NCBI GenBank assembly: GCA_016185145.1 | Contig: JACPOB010000035.1 | Coordinates: forward strand, 1-60,742 | DNA length: 60,742 nucleotides | Reading direction: 5' to 3' | Source: Rhodospirillales bacterium | GTDB lineage: Bacteria; Pseudomonadota; Alphaproteobacteria; Reyranellales; Reyranellaceae | In this document: one piece after another, positions 1-7,602 of the stretch | Numbering within the stretch: position 1 is the first letter of the stretch | Layout: the number at the start of each line of letters is the position of its first letter | The notes under the pieces: model-generated | What the model saw: the letters and a program-made list of their open reading frames with translations, nothing else | What the model was told of the DNA's origin: nothing | The model's database searches: none | Translations under genes and position numbers: made by a program

Positions 1-161
1 CCAACCCAAAGCGTATCCTTCTTCATGACCGGTCCCCCATGCTTGAGGCTCGGCGCCGGACCACCCGGCGCAACCCTCGTTCTTGCATGCCGTGGGGCCG
101 GTCACCCTGTGGGACATGTAGACTGAGGAGCCGCGCGTAGCTGAGCGCATTCATGCGCGTA

Positions 162-237
162 GACGTCTCGAAGGATGGCAACAAAGGCGATGTAGCCCAC
201 CCTTCGAGACGGCCCTGCGGGCCTCCTCAGGGTGAGG
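162..237. repeat. Palindromic intergenic repeat, family A
   Basis: The block carries GTCTCGAAGGATGG near 165 and the inverted CACCCTTCGAGACGG at about 199-213, followed by CTCAGGGTGAGG at 226-237. The same modules occur in a larger, almost perfectly palindromic copy at 47378-47476. Such CTCAGGGTGAGG/TTCGAGACG elements are common between genes of soil Alphaproteobacteria. The copy lies downstream of the thiolase gene that ends at 271, where it could fold in the transcript. The remainder of 1-270 shows nothing convincing; a minus-strand ATG at 24-26 could start a gene that leaves the window, but only eight codons are visible. Confidence 0.7.
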
Positions 238-270
238 TCGGGCTGTATCAGCGTCCAATAAAAGCGGGTA

Positions 271-1437
271 CTAGTTCCCGAGAATGGCAGCGCTCGTTGG
301 CGTGACGGCAGCCGCAGTGACCAGGCAATTTCTTGCGCCAGCCACCTGCGAAGTCGAAGTGCCCCGCACCTGTTTGACGCCTTCCATCAGCAGGTTCAGT
401 CCGTGAATGTAGGCTTCCGATAGCATGCCGCCGGCCGTGTTGAGGGGGAGGCGGCCGTTCGGCCAGTCGATGTTGCCCGCCATCACGAAGTCGCCGGCGC
501 CGCCGATGTCGCAAAAGCCGAATGAGTCGAGCGTCGTCAGGACCGAGCCGCTGAAGGCATCGTAGATCTGGGCCACGTCGATATTCGAGCGGTCGACGCC
601 GGCGCGCGCGAAAAGCTCGTTCGCCAATCGTACCTGGTTACCGACCGAGAAGATCTCGTCGGGCATGTTGTAGTTGCCGAAATTGCCGGTGCCCCAACGA
701 CCGTCGCTGCCTTGGCTGACCGCCAGCACATTCACCGGCTTCTGCTTGAGATCGGCGGCGCGTTCGCGGGTGGTCACGATCAGGGCACAGGCGCCGTCCG
801 TCTCGAGGCAGCAGTCGTAGACCCGGAAGGGCTCCGCGATCATTCGGCCCGCCAGATATGTCTCGAAGTCGAGCGGCCGCCGATACATGACGGCGTTGGG
901 GTTGCGATTGGCGTTGGCCCGGAAGGCCAGGACCACCTTGGCGAGGTGCTCGCTCGTCAGCTTGTGCAGGTGCATGTAGCGGCGGAAGGTCAGCGCTGCC
1001 TGCCCGGGCGGAGAGAACAGCCCGTAAGGTGTCGCGAACTTCTGGTGCGCGCTCCATTCGTGGAACTGGCCGTAGCGGAACTGCTGGCCTTGGCAGAGCG
1101 CGCGCAGCACGACGACGTAGTTGGCGTAGCCACCTTCGACCGCCGCGGCGGCGTTGGCGAGCGAGGCGCAGGCACCTCCGCCGCCGCCGCCCCACACCAT
1201 TGTTGCGAGCCGCAATTGACGGATGCCGAGAGTCACTTCGAGGCGCGCCGGATCGTTGCGATCGTCCGAGTGCGAGGAAAAGCCGTCGATCTCGCTGAGC
1301 GGCAACCCGGCATCGTGCGCGGCGGCGATAACCGCCTCACAGGCGAGGCTGAACTCGCTGCGGTCGTTGACCGTGCCCCAGCGCACGTAGGGGGGTTGCC
1401 CGATTCCGACGATGCACGCCTGCTGCCGATCGCTCAC
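271..1437 (-). CDS. Thiolase-fold protein (lipid-transfer/SCP2-thiolase type), paralog 1
   Basis: The 388-residue protein is in the thiolase superfamily branch of lipid-transfer-protein-like enzymes. It starts with ACIVGIGQ and ends with a conserved NTAGGMLSEAYIHGLN block and a SAAILG tail. GTG at 1437 is chosen as start because GGAG lies about 8 nt upstream. A six-glycine run (WGGGGGGACAS) occupies the region where true thiolases carry the nucleophilic Cys; the Cys here is not at the same place in the paralog at 6009-7178, to which it is clearly related along its whole length. It is divergent from the TRAP operon and shares its control region. Inference: it acts with a DUF35 partner on a CoA thioester, possibly as a retro-aldolase rather than a thiolase. 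Confidence 0.88.
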   Translation of the reverse strand: MSDRQQACIVGIGQPPYVRWGTVNDRSEFSLACEAVIAAAHDAGLPLSEIDGFSSHSDDRNDPARLEVTLGIRQLRLATMVWGGGGGGACASLANAAAAVEGGYANYVVVLRALCQGQQFRYGQFHEWSAHQKFATPYGLFSPPGQAALTFRRYMHLHKLTSEHLAKVVLAFRANANRNPNAVMYRRPLDFETYLAGRMIAEPFRVYDCCLETDGACALIVTTRERAADLKQKPVNVLAVSQGSDGRWGTGNFGNYNMPDEIFSVGNQVRLANELFARAGVDRSNIDVAQIYDAFSGSVLTTLDSFGFCDIGGAGDFVMAGNIDWPNGRLPLNTAGGMLSEAYIHGLNLLMEGVKQVRGTSTSQVAGARNCLVTAAAVTPTSAAILGN

Positions 1438-1451
1438 CGCGTTTCTCCATA

Positions 1452-1485
1452 TTTCACTAAATGAAAACAGTATTCATCAGTTGAC
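1452..1485. promoter_or_regulatory. Candidate IclR operator and promoter, copy 1
   Basis: The pattern TTTCA-N5-TGAA-N7-TTCA-N4-TTGAC lies between the divergent thiolase gene and the TRAP operon. The core TGAAAACAGTATTCA (1462-1476) is a 15-bp palindrome with six of seven pairs matching, a usual size for IclR operators. TTGACG at 1481-1486 resembles a plus-strand -35 box. The same pattern with identical spacings recurs at 5881-5914 next to the iclR gene. That the local IclR protein binds here is inferred. Confidence 0.65.
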
Positions 1486-1594
1486 GCTACGTTAAGGCGC
1501 GTGACATCATCATTCAACAAGCGGCATTTCCGGGAGCACCAGTCCTGCGTGGGGCAGGCGGCTCGGGAGCGAAGTCCGCGATTGAGGAGACGAC

Positions 1595-2698
1595 ATGACG
1601 TTGCGCGGCTGCATTTCGTTGTTCGGCGGATCGCTCTGTGCGCTGATTTCGCTTCTCCCGTCCCAGGGCATGGCGCAGCAGAAACTGATCTATGCGACCT
1701 ACGTGTCGGAAGCCTATTCGACGACGAAGTCCGAGCTCTGGTTCATGGACGAGGTCGAGAAGCGCACCAATCGCCAGATCGTCTTCGAGCGCTATCTGAG
1801 CGGCTCGCTCCTGAAGGCCTCGGATTTGTTCCCGGGACTGGCGCGCGGTGCGGCCGACGTCGTCAGCGGAGCGCCGAGCGCGTACAACAGGAAGCAGTAT
1901 CCGCTGGCCAACGTCACGCTTCCCTTCATCACCGACCATCCGGACGTGGTGACCAAAGCGTTCGGCGAGCTGTTCGAGACCAACGCCGACCTGCGCCGCG
2001 AGTTCGAGAGCAAGAACGCGCGCGTGCTGTTCACGCGCGGTTATGCCGAGAATACGGTCTGGTCGCGGGTGCCGATCGCCACGGCGGAAGAGTTCAAGGG
2101 CAAGAAGATCCGTGCTGTCCTCGCCATCGCCGACGTGCTGGAAAAGCTGGGGGCGGTGACCGTCAACATGTCGTTCCCCGATGCGGTCGAGGGTGTCGAG
2201 CGCGGCATCGTCGACGGCATGTCGTCGACGCCGTTCGATTCGGCGGTCGGCGCCGGCCTCCAGGAGATAACCAAGTTCGGCTCGGACGGCGGCCGCATGG
2301 GCGTGTACGCCGCCAACATCTTCGCCATCAACCAGAAGCGCTGGAACAGCCTCAGCAAGGAGCATCAGAAGATCATCTCGGAGGTCGCCGCCGAGGCCAC
2401 GGTGTACGCAACCAAGCTGCAGGACGAGGAAGTTCAGAAAGCGGCCGAGAAGATTTGCGCTGCAAAGGCCAAGCTCAATCTCAAGCTAAACCTGTTCTCC
2501 GATGCGGAGACGGCCAAGGTCCGCGAGATCGCGGCGAAGCCCATTCAGAACGACTGGATCAAGTGGGCCTCGGAAGGGACCAAGGTCGACGCACCGAAGC
2601 TCCTGGCCGACTACATCGCGCTCGTCGCCAAGTATGAGAAGACCTCGACCTACGTTCCGGGCTTCCAGCGGGTCCGGAAGATCTGCGGGCCGCTCTGA
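1595..2698 (+). CDS. dctP: TRAP transporter solute-binding protein, DctP family
   Basis: The 367-residue periplasmic receptor catches an organic acid and hands it to the DctQM permease at 2735-4557. It has a signal peptide with cleavage expected after about residue 27 (GMAQ), then a typical DctP body with the segments LIYATYVSEAYSTTKSE, GIVDGMSSTPFDS and RWNSLSKEHQKII. The start ATG is close to GAGGAGACGAC, a fair ribosome site. Length is slightly above the usual 320-350. The neighbouring CoA ligase, thiolase and crotonase genes suggest that the ligand is a carboxylic acid that is later activated with CoA; the exact ligand cannot be read from the sequence. Confidence 0.92.
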   Translation: MTLRGCISLFGGSLCALISLLPSQGMAQQKLIYATYVSEAYSTTKSELWFMDEVEKRTNRQIVFERYLSGSLLKASDLFPGLARGAADVVSGAPSAYNRKQYPLANVTLPFITDHPDVVTKAFGELFETNADLRREFESKNARVLFTRGYAENTVWSRVPIATAEEFKGKKIRAVLAIADVLEKLGAVTVNMSFPDAVEGVERGIVDGMSSTPFDSAVGAGLQEITKFGSDGGRMGVYAANIFAINQKRWNSLSKEHQKIISEVAAEATVYATKLQDEEVQKAAEKICAAKAKLNLKLNLFSDAETAKVREIAAKPIQNDWIKWASEGTKVDAPKLLADYIALVAKYEKTSTYVPGFQRVRKICGPL

Positions 2699-2734
2699 CG
2701 GCTGTCCCTCGGGAGCGGAGGAGCGAGAGGTCGC

Positions 2735-3253
2735 ATGAACAGGCTGGTTTCCTGGCTCGAGACGTTGTTCAACCGACTGGGAGTCCTGAGCGGCTTCCTG
2801 ACGCTGCTGGTCATGATGCTCGTCGTGGTCGACGTGACGTCGCGGTCTCTCCTCAATGCGCCGATACCCGGCGCCGAGGAGGTAGCGATCCTGCTGCTGG
2901 TGGCCAAGATCTACATCAGCATGCCCACGGCCCAGCAAGAGGGGCAGAACTTCGAGGTCGACATCGTGACGCGGCTGCTGCCGCCGCGCATCCTGAGAGT
3001 GGTGCGGTCGGTGACGCTCGCTTTCTCGGTAGTCGTCGTCGGCCTGATCGCCTGGCTCACCGTCGGTCTCGCCTGGGAGTCCGTGCTCGAGAACGAGCAG
3101 ACCTCCGGCACCGTTCCGTTTCCGGTATGGCCGTCACGCGTGCTGATTGCCTTCGGACTGGTCTGCCTCACCCTGCAATTCCTGTTCGATCTGCTGCGCA
3201 AGATCGGCGTCCTCGCCGAGCGGCCCGATACGCACGGCGGCGGAAAGTACTGA
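2735..3253 (+). CDS. dctQ: TRAP transporter small permease, DctQ family
   Basis: The 172-residue integral membrane protein has four hydrophobic segments, at about residues 12-35, 46-66, 88-110 and 128-150, as in DctQ subunits. The segment LLVMMLVVVDVTSRSLLNAPIPGAEEVA is the family signature, with the conserved Arg and the PGAEE turn. It starts 36 nt after dctP with an AGGAGCGAGAGG ribosome site and ends 2 nt before dctM, so the three genes form one transcript. DctQ pairs with DctM and is needed for sodium-driven uptake through the receptor. Confidence 0.92.
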   Translation: MNRLVSWLETLFNRLGVLSGFLTLLVMMLVVVDVTSRSLLNAPIPGAEEVAILLLVAKIYISMPTAQQEGQNFEVDIVTRLLPPRILRVVRSVTLAFSVVVVGLIAWLTVGLAWESVLENEQTSGTVPFPVWPSRVLIAFGLVCLTLQFLFDLLRKIGVLAERPDTHGGGKY

Positions 3254-3255
3254 CA

Positions 3256-4557
3256 ATGGATCCCATCCTGATCGGGACGCTGCTGGTCGTCCTGCTGGTC
3301 ATCCTGCTGGTCTCCGGAATGCCGATCGCGGTCGCCCTGGCATCGACCGGGATCATCGGTGTCGTGGCCATGCGGCCGTGGTCGGCAGCCGAGTATCTGC
3401 TGGCCAACTTTCCCTACTCCTACTCGGCATCCTTTTCCTTCATCGTGCTGCCGTTGTTCCTGTTCATGGGTTACATGGCCTTCGAGGCGGGGCTGGCGAG
3501 CAAGGCCTTCGATGCCGGCCAACGCTGGCTCGGCCATATTCCCGGCGGTCTCGCCATCGCGACCGTGTTCGGCTGCGCGGCCTTTTCCGCCGTCTGCGGG
3601 TCGAGCGTAGCGACGGCCTCGACCATGGCGCGGTCGGCGCTGCCTGAGATGCTGAAGCGCGGCTACAAGCCGAGGCTGGCCGCGGGCTGCGTCGCGGCGG
3701 GCGGCACGCTCGGCGTCCTGATCCCTCCGAGCGGGATTCTCGTAGTCTACTCCTTCATCACCGAAGTGTCGCTGGTGAAGCTGTTCATTGCCGCGGTGAT
3801 CCCCGGCATCCTGACGGCAGTCATCTACATGGCCGGCATCTACCTGATGGTGAAGGCCTGGCCCGATCTGGCTGGGGGCGACGGCGGGATCGTCCATTCG
3901 ACATGGCGCGACCGTTTCGTATCCCTCGGCAGGGCGTGGGAGGTCGTGTTCCTGTTCGCCATCGTGATGGGGAGCATCTACCTCGGCATCGCCACCGCGA
4001 CGGAGGCAGCGGCCGTCGGCGCCTTCTTCGCCATGCTGATGGTGCTGACGAAGCCGCAGGCGCTTTCCAAGCTGAAGGTCGGGCTGTGGGAGACCGGGGC
4101 GGGCGTTTCGACGATCTTCTTCCTCATCGTGGGCGCAGGCCTGTTCAGCATGGCGATCAGCCTGTCGCAGCTTCCGGTCGCCCTGGCCGCCGGGGCAATG
4201 GACCTCGGCGTGCCGCGCTTCGTCCTGTTCGCGCTGATCGTGCTCGTCTACCTCGTGCTGGGCTGCCTGATCGACGGCATCTCGATGGTGCTGATCACCA
4301 TGCCGATCGTCTATCCGATCATCCTGAAGCTCGGCTATGACCCCGTTTGGTTCGGAATCATCATCGTCAAGGCTGTCGAGATCGGCTGCATCACGCCGCC
4401 TGTCGGACTCAACGTGTTCGTCGTGAAGGCGACCGTGCCGCAGGCCCCGATCGGCGAGATCTTCCGGGGCTGCGCGCCGTTCGTTCTCATGGAGTTGCTC
4501 ATCATCGCCCTGATGACGGCCTTTCCGGAGATCGTGCTCGCCCTTGTTCCGAAATAA
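3256..4557 (+). CDS. dctM: TRAP transporter large permease, DctM family
   Basis: The 433-residue protein has about twelve hydrophobic segments and the DctM motifs SGMPIAVALA near the N-terminus, FSAVCGSSVATASTM near residue 115, and the C-terminal EIGCITPPVGLNVFVVK. ATG at 3256 follows the dctQ stop by two bases; an in-frame reading reaches further upstream but only through dctQ. It forms the substrate path of the importer. The length is normal for the family. The next gene begins 25 nt later and is probably in the same operon. Confidence 0.94.
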   Translation: MDPILIGTLLVVLLVILLVSGMPIAVALASTGIIGVVAMRPWSAAEYLLANFPYSYSASFSFIVLPLFLFMGYMAFEAGLASKAFDAGQRWLGHIPGGLAIATVFGCAAFSAVCGSSVATASTMARSALPEMLKRGYKPRLAAGCVAAGGTLGVLIPPSGILVVYSFITEVSLVKLFIAAVIPGILTAVIYMAGIYLMVKAWPDLAGGDGGIVHSTWRDRFVSLGRAWEVVFLFAIVMGSIYLGIATATEAAAVGAFFAMLMVLTKPQALSKLKVGLWETGAGVSTIFFLIVGAGLFSMAISLSQLPVALAAGAMDLGVPRFVLFALIVLVYLVLGCLIDGISMVLITMPIVYPIILKLGYDPVWFGIIIVKAVEIGCITPPVGLNVFVVKATVPQAPIGEIFRGCAPFVLMELLIIALMTAFPEIVLALVPK

Positions 4558-4582
4558 GGTGAATGCTCAGGAGTCTGCGTCG

Positions 4583-4999
4583 ATGGAGTACATGCCGCCC
4601 GACGTCCCCGGACCCGAGTCGTCTTTCGACGATCGCGGGTATTGGGAGCGCTGCCAGCAGAAGCGCCTTTCCTTCCAGGCCTGCAGCGCCTGCGGCAAGT
4701 GCCGCCATCCCCCCGGGCCCTATTGCCCGCATTGCGGTTCCGACCAGGTCACCTGGGTGGAAGCGCCGCAGGTCGGCGAGCTGTTCAGCTATACGATCAT
4801 CCACCACCCGGCGCACGAAGCCGTTCGCGGCCGTGTTCCCTACAACGTGGTGATCGTCGCCTTTCCCGATCTCGGCGTTCGCGTCATATCGAACGTGGTG
4901 AATGCGGCACCGGACGAACTTCAGTTCGGCATGCCGCTGAGGCTCGTCTGGGGCAATGCCGGCAATGGCCAGGCGATACCGTTGTTCAAGAAGATGTGA
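4583..4999 (+). CDS. DUF35 zinc-ribbon/OB-fold protein, paralog 1
   Basis: The 138-residue protein has an N-terminal zinc ribbon, CSACGKCRHPPGPYCPHCGS, with four cysteines in two CxxC pairs, followed by an OB-fold that opens with GELFSYTIIHHP and contains the family motif VPYNVVIV. ATG at 4583 is preferred because AGGAG lies nine bases upstream; a longer reading from 4544 would overlap dctM. DUF35 proteins act as partners of thiolase-fold enzymes, for example ChsH2 with Ltp2 in steroid side-chain cleavage. The partner here is likely the thiolase at 271-1437 or 6009-7178. A second copy lies at 7180-7602. Confidence 0.88.
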   Translation: MEYMPPDVPGPESSFDDRGYWERCQQKRLSFQACSACGKCRHPPGPYCPHCGSDQVTWVEAPQVGELFSYTIIHHPAHEAVRGRVPYNVVIVAFPDLGVRVISNVVNAAPDELQFGMPLRLVWGNAGNGQAIPLFKKM

Positions 5000-5017
5000 G
5001 CCGGTCCGGTTCGTTCT

Positions 5018-5803
5018 TCAGGATTCCGTGGCGATCGTCTGGCTGAGGGTATTGGCCGCCTCCTGCAGGGACGGCAGAAGCGTCCTGGTCGCCTGCTTCA
5101 TCGTCAGGGCGCTCTCGAGGAAGGCGACGCTGAGGCTGGCGATCGCCGCCCCGCCGACCAGCACGGGCACGCTGAAGCCGGTGGCAAGGCCCGCGCCCGA
5201 CTGCTTGTTGAACTCCGGGTCCGGCGTCGCGTAGCCGTTCTTGCGCACGGTCGCCAGCATGTGTTCGGCCTTCCGGCGACTGGCCTCGCCGGTGGCGCGC
5301 CTCTTGCGGCCGCCGGAAAACAGGTGCGACAGCAGGCGGTCACGCGTCTCGGCATCGCAGAAAGCGAGGAAGGCGCGACCCAGCGACGAGGTGAGGAGCG
5401 GCGCGCGGGCGCCCGCCTTGTGGTTCAAGGCGACGACGTTGAACTCGCGGCTCGTCAGGAGGATGAGCATGACGTCGCCGTCGAGGATCGCCAGATCGGA
5501 GGGCCAGCCGATCTGCTGGCGCAGGCGCTGGAGGTGAGGGCCTGCGATCTTGGACAGACGGTTGCTGCGCTCGAAGCCATTGCTGAGCAGCAGGGTCTTT
5601 CCCGTCGCCGAATAGGTGCCGCTGGCGGGATCGCGAACAACATAGCGTTCGTGGATCAGGGTTTCCAGCATTCGGAGAATCGTCGAGCGATGCAGCCGGG
5701 ATTCCTCGTGAAGCTGCTTCAATGTCGATGTCCCGAGAGTGTTCACGAGACGCAGGACGGTGAGGGCGTGGACAACGGCGATGACGGGCTCGAACGAGGG
5801 CAT
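5018..5803 (-). CDS. IclR family transcriptional regulator
   Basis: The 261-residue regulator has an N-terminal winged helix (TLKQLHEESRLHRSTILRMLETL, about residues 25-50 as the recognition helix) and a C-terminal IclR effector domain with AFLAFCDAETRDRLL and GLATGFSVPVLVGGAAIASLSVA. ATG at 5803 gives the usual family length; the frame extends to a TTG at 5866, which would add 21 atypical residues. It sits between the two halves of the thiolase/TRAP/CoA-ligase island and is divergent from the second half. Two matching palindromes, at 1452-1485 and 5881-5914, are its likely binding sites. The effector is probably the imported acid or its CoA ester (inference). Confidence 0.9.
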   Translation of the reverse strand: MPSFEPVIAVVHALTVLRLVNTLGTSTLKQLHEESRLHRSTILRMLETLIHERYVVRDPASGTYSATGKTLLLSNGFERSNRLSKIAGPHLQRLRQQIGWPSDLAILDGDVMLILLTSREFNVVALNHKAGARAPLLTSSLGRAFLAFCDAETRDRLLSHLFSGGRKRRATGEASRRKAEHMLATVRKNGYATPDPEFNKQSGAGLATGFSVPVLVGGAAIASLSVAFLESALTMKQATRTLLPSLQEAANTLSQTIATES

Positions 5804-5880
5804 TCTGGCTGCTGGTGGATTGAGAGAGGCGTTTCGCAATTTGAATTGCCGTTTCGCCGTGGTCAAGCGATGTCGGAAGT

Positions 5881-5914
5881 TTTCATAGGGTGAATATTAT
5901 TTTCAATAATTGAC
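5881..5914. promoter_or_regulatory. Candidate IclR operator and promoter, copy 2
   Basis: TTTCA-N5-TGAA-N7-TTCA-N4-TTGAC repeats the layout at 1452-1485 with the same spacings and 18 matching fixed positions. The core TGAATATTATTTTCA (5891-5905) has six of seven palindromic pairs and mismatches at the same pair as copy 1. TTGACA at 5910-5915 is a perfect plus-strand -35 box for the thiolase-2 operon; no strong -10 is obvious. The site also covers the iclR upstream region, so autoregulation is expected. Confidence 0.68.
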
Positions 5915-6008
5915 ACTGCGTGACGAGTCGGAAACTATTGCGCCGGCTTCTTCGCGGGCGTCGAGGTCGCCACTGCAACCGGACGATCAAGACGGGCGAG
6001 ACTGTTGA

Positions 6009-7178
6009 ATGGCTTCGAGCGCAAGGAGGCGCGGGTCGCGGGCCTGCATCGCGGGCATCGGCGAGACGGTGTACACCCCCAGAGGCGGCATCCGCGATCG
6101 CGGCGAACTCGCATTGGCCTGCGAGGCGGTGCTGAAGGCCGCGGCGGACTGCGGCCTGGCGGCCTCGAGCATCGACGGACTGGTTTCCTTCGCCAACGAT
6201 TCGAGCGTGCCCTGGCTGATGCAGGAATCGCTCGGCCTGCCGGCTTTGCGCCTGGGATCCATGGTGTGGGGCGGCGGGGGCGGCGGCTGCTATGCGGCGA
6301 TCGCCCAGGCCGCCAGCGCCGTCGAGTCCGGCGCGGCTTCGTACGTCGCCGTCTACCGGTCACTCTGCCAGGGCCAGGGCCAGCGTTATGGGCAGGGCTA
6401 CGACGTACCGCATGGTCCGGCTTTCCTGGATCCGTTCGGCATGTTCTCGCCGCCGTTGATGCTGGCGCCGCTGGCGCAGCGGTACAAGCACGACTACGGC
6501 ATCCTCGACAGCCAGGCGGCCGCGGTGGCACTGGCGTTCCGCGACAACGCCAGCCGCAATCCGCGTGCGGTGTTCCGCGACCGGCCGCTGACCCTCGCCA
6601 GGTACCTCGAAGCGCGGATGATCACCGAGCCGTTCCGGCTCTACGACTGCTGTCAGGAGAACGACGGCGCCTGCGCGCTGATCGTCACAACGCACGAACG
6701 GGCGCGCGACCTGAAGGGGCGGCCGGTATCGGTTCTGGCGGCCGGGCAGGGAGCGGAACCAGGCTGGGGATCGGGCGGCCTCGGCTCGCACAACATGCCC
6801 GAGGAATACTACCGTTCCGGCGGCGGACGGCATCTGGCGGAGCGGCTTTACGGCAAGGCCGGCATCGGGCCGCGCGATGTCGATACCGCCCAGATCTACG
6901 ATCATTTCTCCTACTTCGTCCTGATGAACCTCGAAACGTTCGGCTTCTGCGGTCCCGGCGAAGCCGGACGCTTCGTGCAGGACGGACATATCGGCTGGCC
7001 CGACGGCAGCCTGCCCCTGAACACGGCGGGAGGGCATTTGTCGGAAGCCTACATCCACGGGCTGAACCTTGCCGTGGAGGGCGTGCGGCAGCTGCGCGGC
7101 GAGTCGACCTCGCAGGTGAAAGACGCCGAGATCTGCCTGCTGGCGAACAGCGCTTCCGCGGCCATCCTGGGGCGCTGA
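6009..7178 (+). CDS. Thiolase-fold protein (lipid-transfer/SCP2-thiolase type), paralog 2
   Basis: This 389-residue protein is a full-length paralog of the product of 271-1437: both share VWGGGGGG, the DNxSRNPxAV-type segment, ITEPFRLYDCC, NTAGGxLSEAYIHGLNL and the SAAILG end. In the glycine-run region the Cys is one residue away from its place in paralog 1, so a conserved thiolase nucleophile is not apparent. It is first in an operon with a DUF35 protein (1 nt gap), a CoA ligase, a crotonase and a hydrolase. Thiolase/DUF35 pairs are known to do retro-aldol cleavage of beta-hydroxyacyl-CoA; that this pair does so is inference. Confidence 0.9.
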   Translation: MASSARRRGSRACIAGIGETVYTPRGGIRDRGELALACEAVLKAAADCGLAASSIDGLVSFANDSSVPWLMQESLGLPALRLGSMVWGGGGGGCYAAIAQAASAVESGAASYVAVYRSLCQGQGQRYGQGYDVPHGPAFLDPFGMFSPPLMLAPLAQRYKHDYGILDSQAAAVALAFRDNASRNPRAVFRDRPLTLARYLEARMITEPFRLYDCCQENDGACALIVTTHERARDLKGRPVSVLAAGQGAEPGWGSGGLGSHNMPEEYYRSGGGRHLAERLYGKAGIGPRDVDTAQIYDHFSYFVLMNLETFGFCGPGEAGRFVQDGHIGWPDGSLPLNTAGGHLSEAYIHGLNLAVEGVRQLRGESTSQVKDAEICLLANSASAAILGR

Positions 7179-7179
7179 C

Positions 7180-7602
7180 ATGACCCGGTATCTGCCGACG
7201 CCCTCGCCCGAGGCGACCCACGATGCAGCGGTTTTCTGGTCCTGGTGCCGCAAGCGCGAATTGCGTTTCCAGCAATGCGTCGCCTGCGGGCGCTTTCGCC
7301 ATCCGCCGATGCCCTTCTGCCCCCATTGCCATTCGGGTGACGCGCAGTGGATGCCGGCGGACGGCGAAGCCAGGCTGTTCAGCTACACGGTGGTGCATCA
7401 CGCCGTTTCCGAGAAGCTGCGGCCTTACGTTCCCTACAACATCGCCATCGTCGAGTTTCCCCGCCTCAGGGTGCGACTGGTCAGCAACATCGTCGGCCTG
7501 CCGGCGGACCGACTGAAGATCGGCATGGCGCTGCGCCTGGTCTGGCAGGAAAGCGACGACGGAACGCCGCTGCCATTGTTCAAAGAGGAAACACCTGGAT
7601 GA
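7180..7602 (+). CDS. DUF35 zinc-ribbon/OB-fold protein, paralog 2
   Basis: The 140-residue protein has the zinc ribbon CVACGRFRHPPMPFCPHC with two CxxC pairs and an OB-fold with ARLFSYTVVHH and VPYNIAIVEFP. It closely resembles the 4583-4999 protein. ATG lies one base after the stop of thiolase 2, and its stop overlaps the ATG of the CoA ligase (ATGA), so the three are co-translated. This tight coupling supports a physical complex with thiolase 2. Confidence 0.9.
   Translation: MTRYLPTPSPEATHDAAVFWSWCRKRELRFQQCVACGRFRHPPMPFCPHCHSGDAQWMPADGEARLFSYTVVHHAVSEKLRPYVPYNIAIVEFPRLRVRLVSNIVGLPADRLKIGMALRLVWQESDDGTPLPLFKEETPG

Noticed and set aside
1..26. A minus-strand ATG at 24-26 with GGGGG upstream could start a gene leaving the left edge.
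   Set aside because: Only eight codons are visible, too few to support a gene.
712..1464. Long open frame on the plus strand opposite the thiolase gene.
   Set aside because: It has no recognisable protein family and lies wholly antisense to a clear thiolase-fold gene; it is a shadow of high GC.
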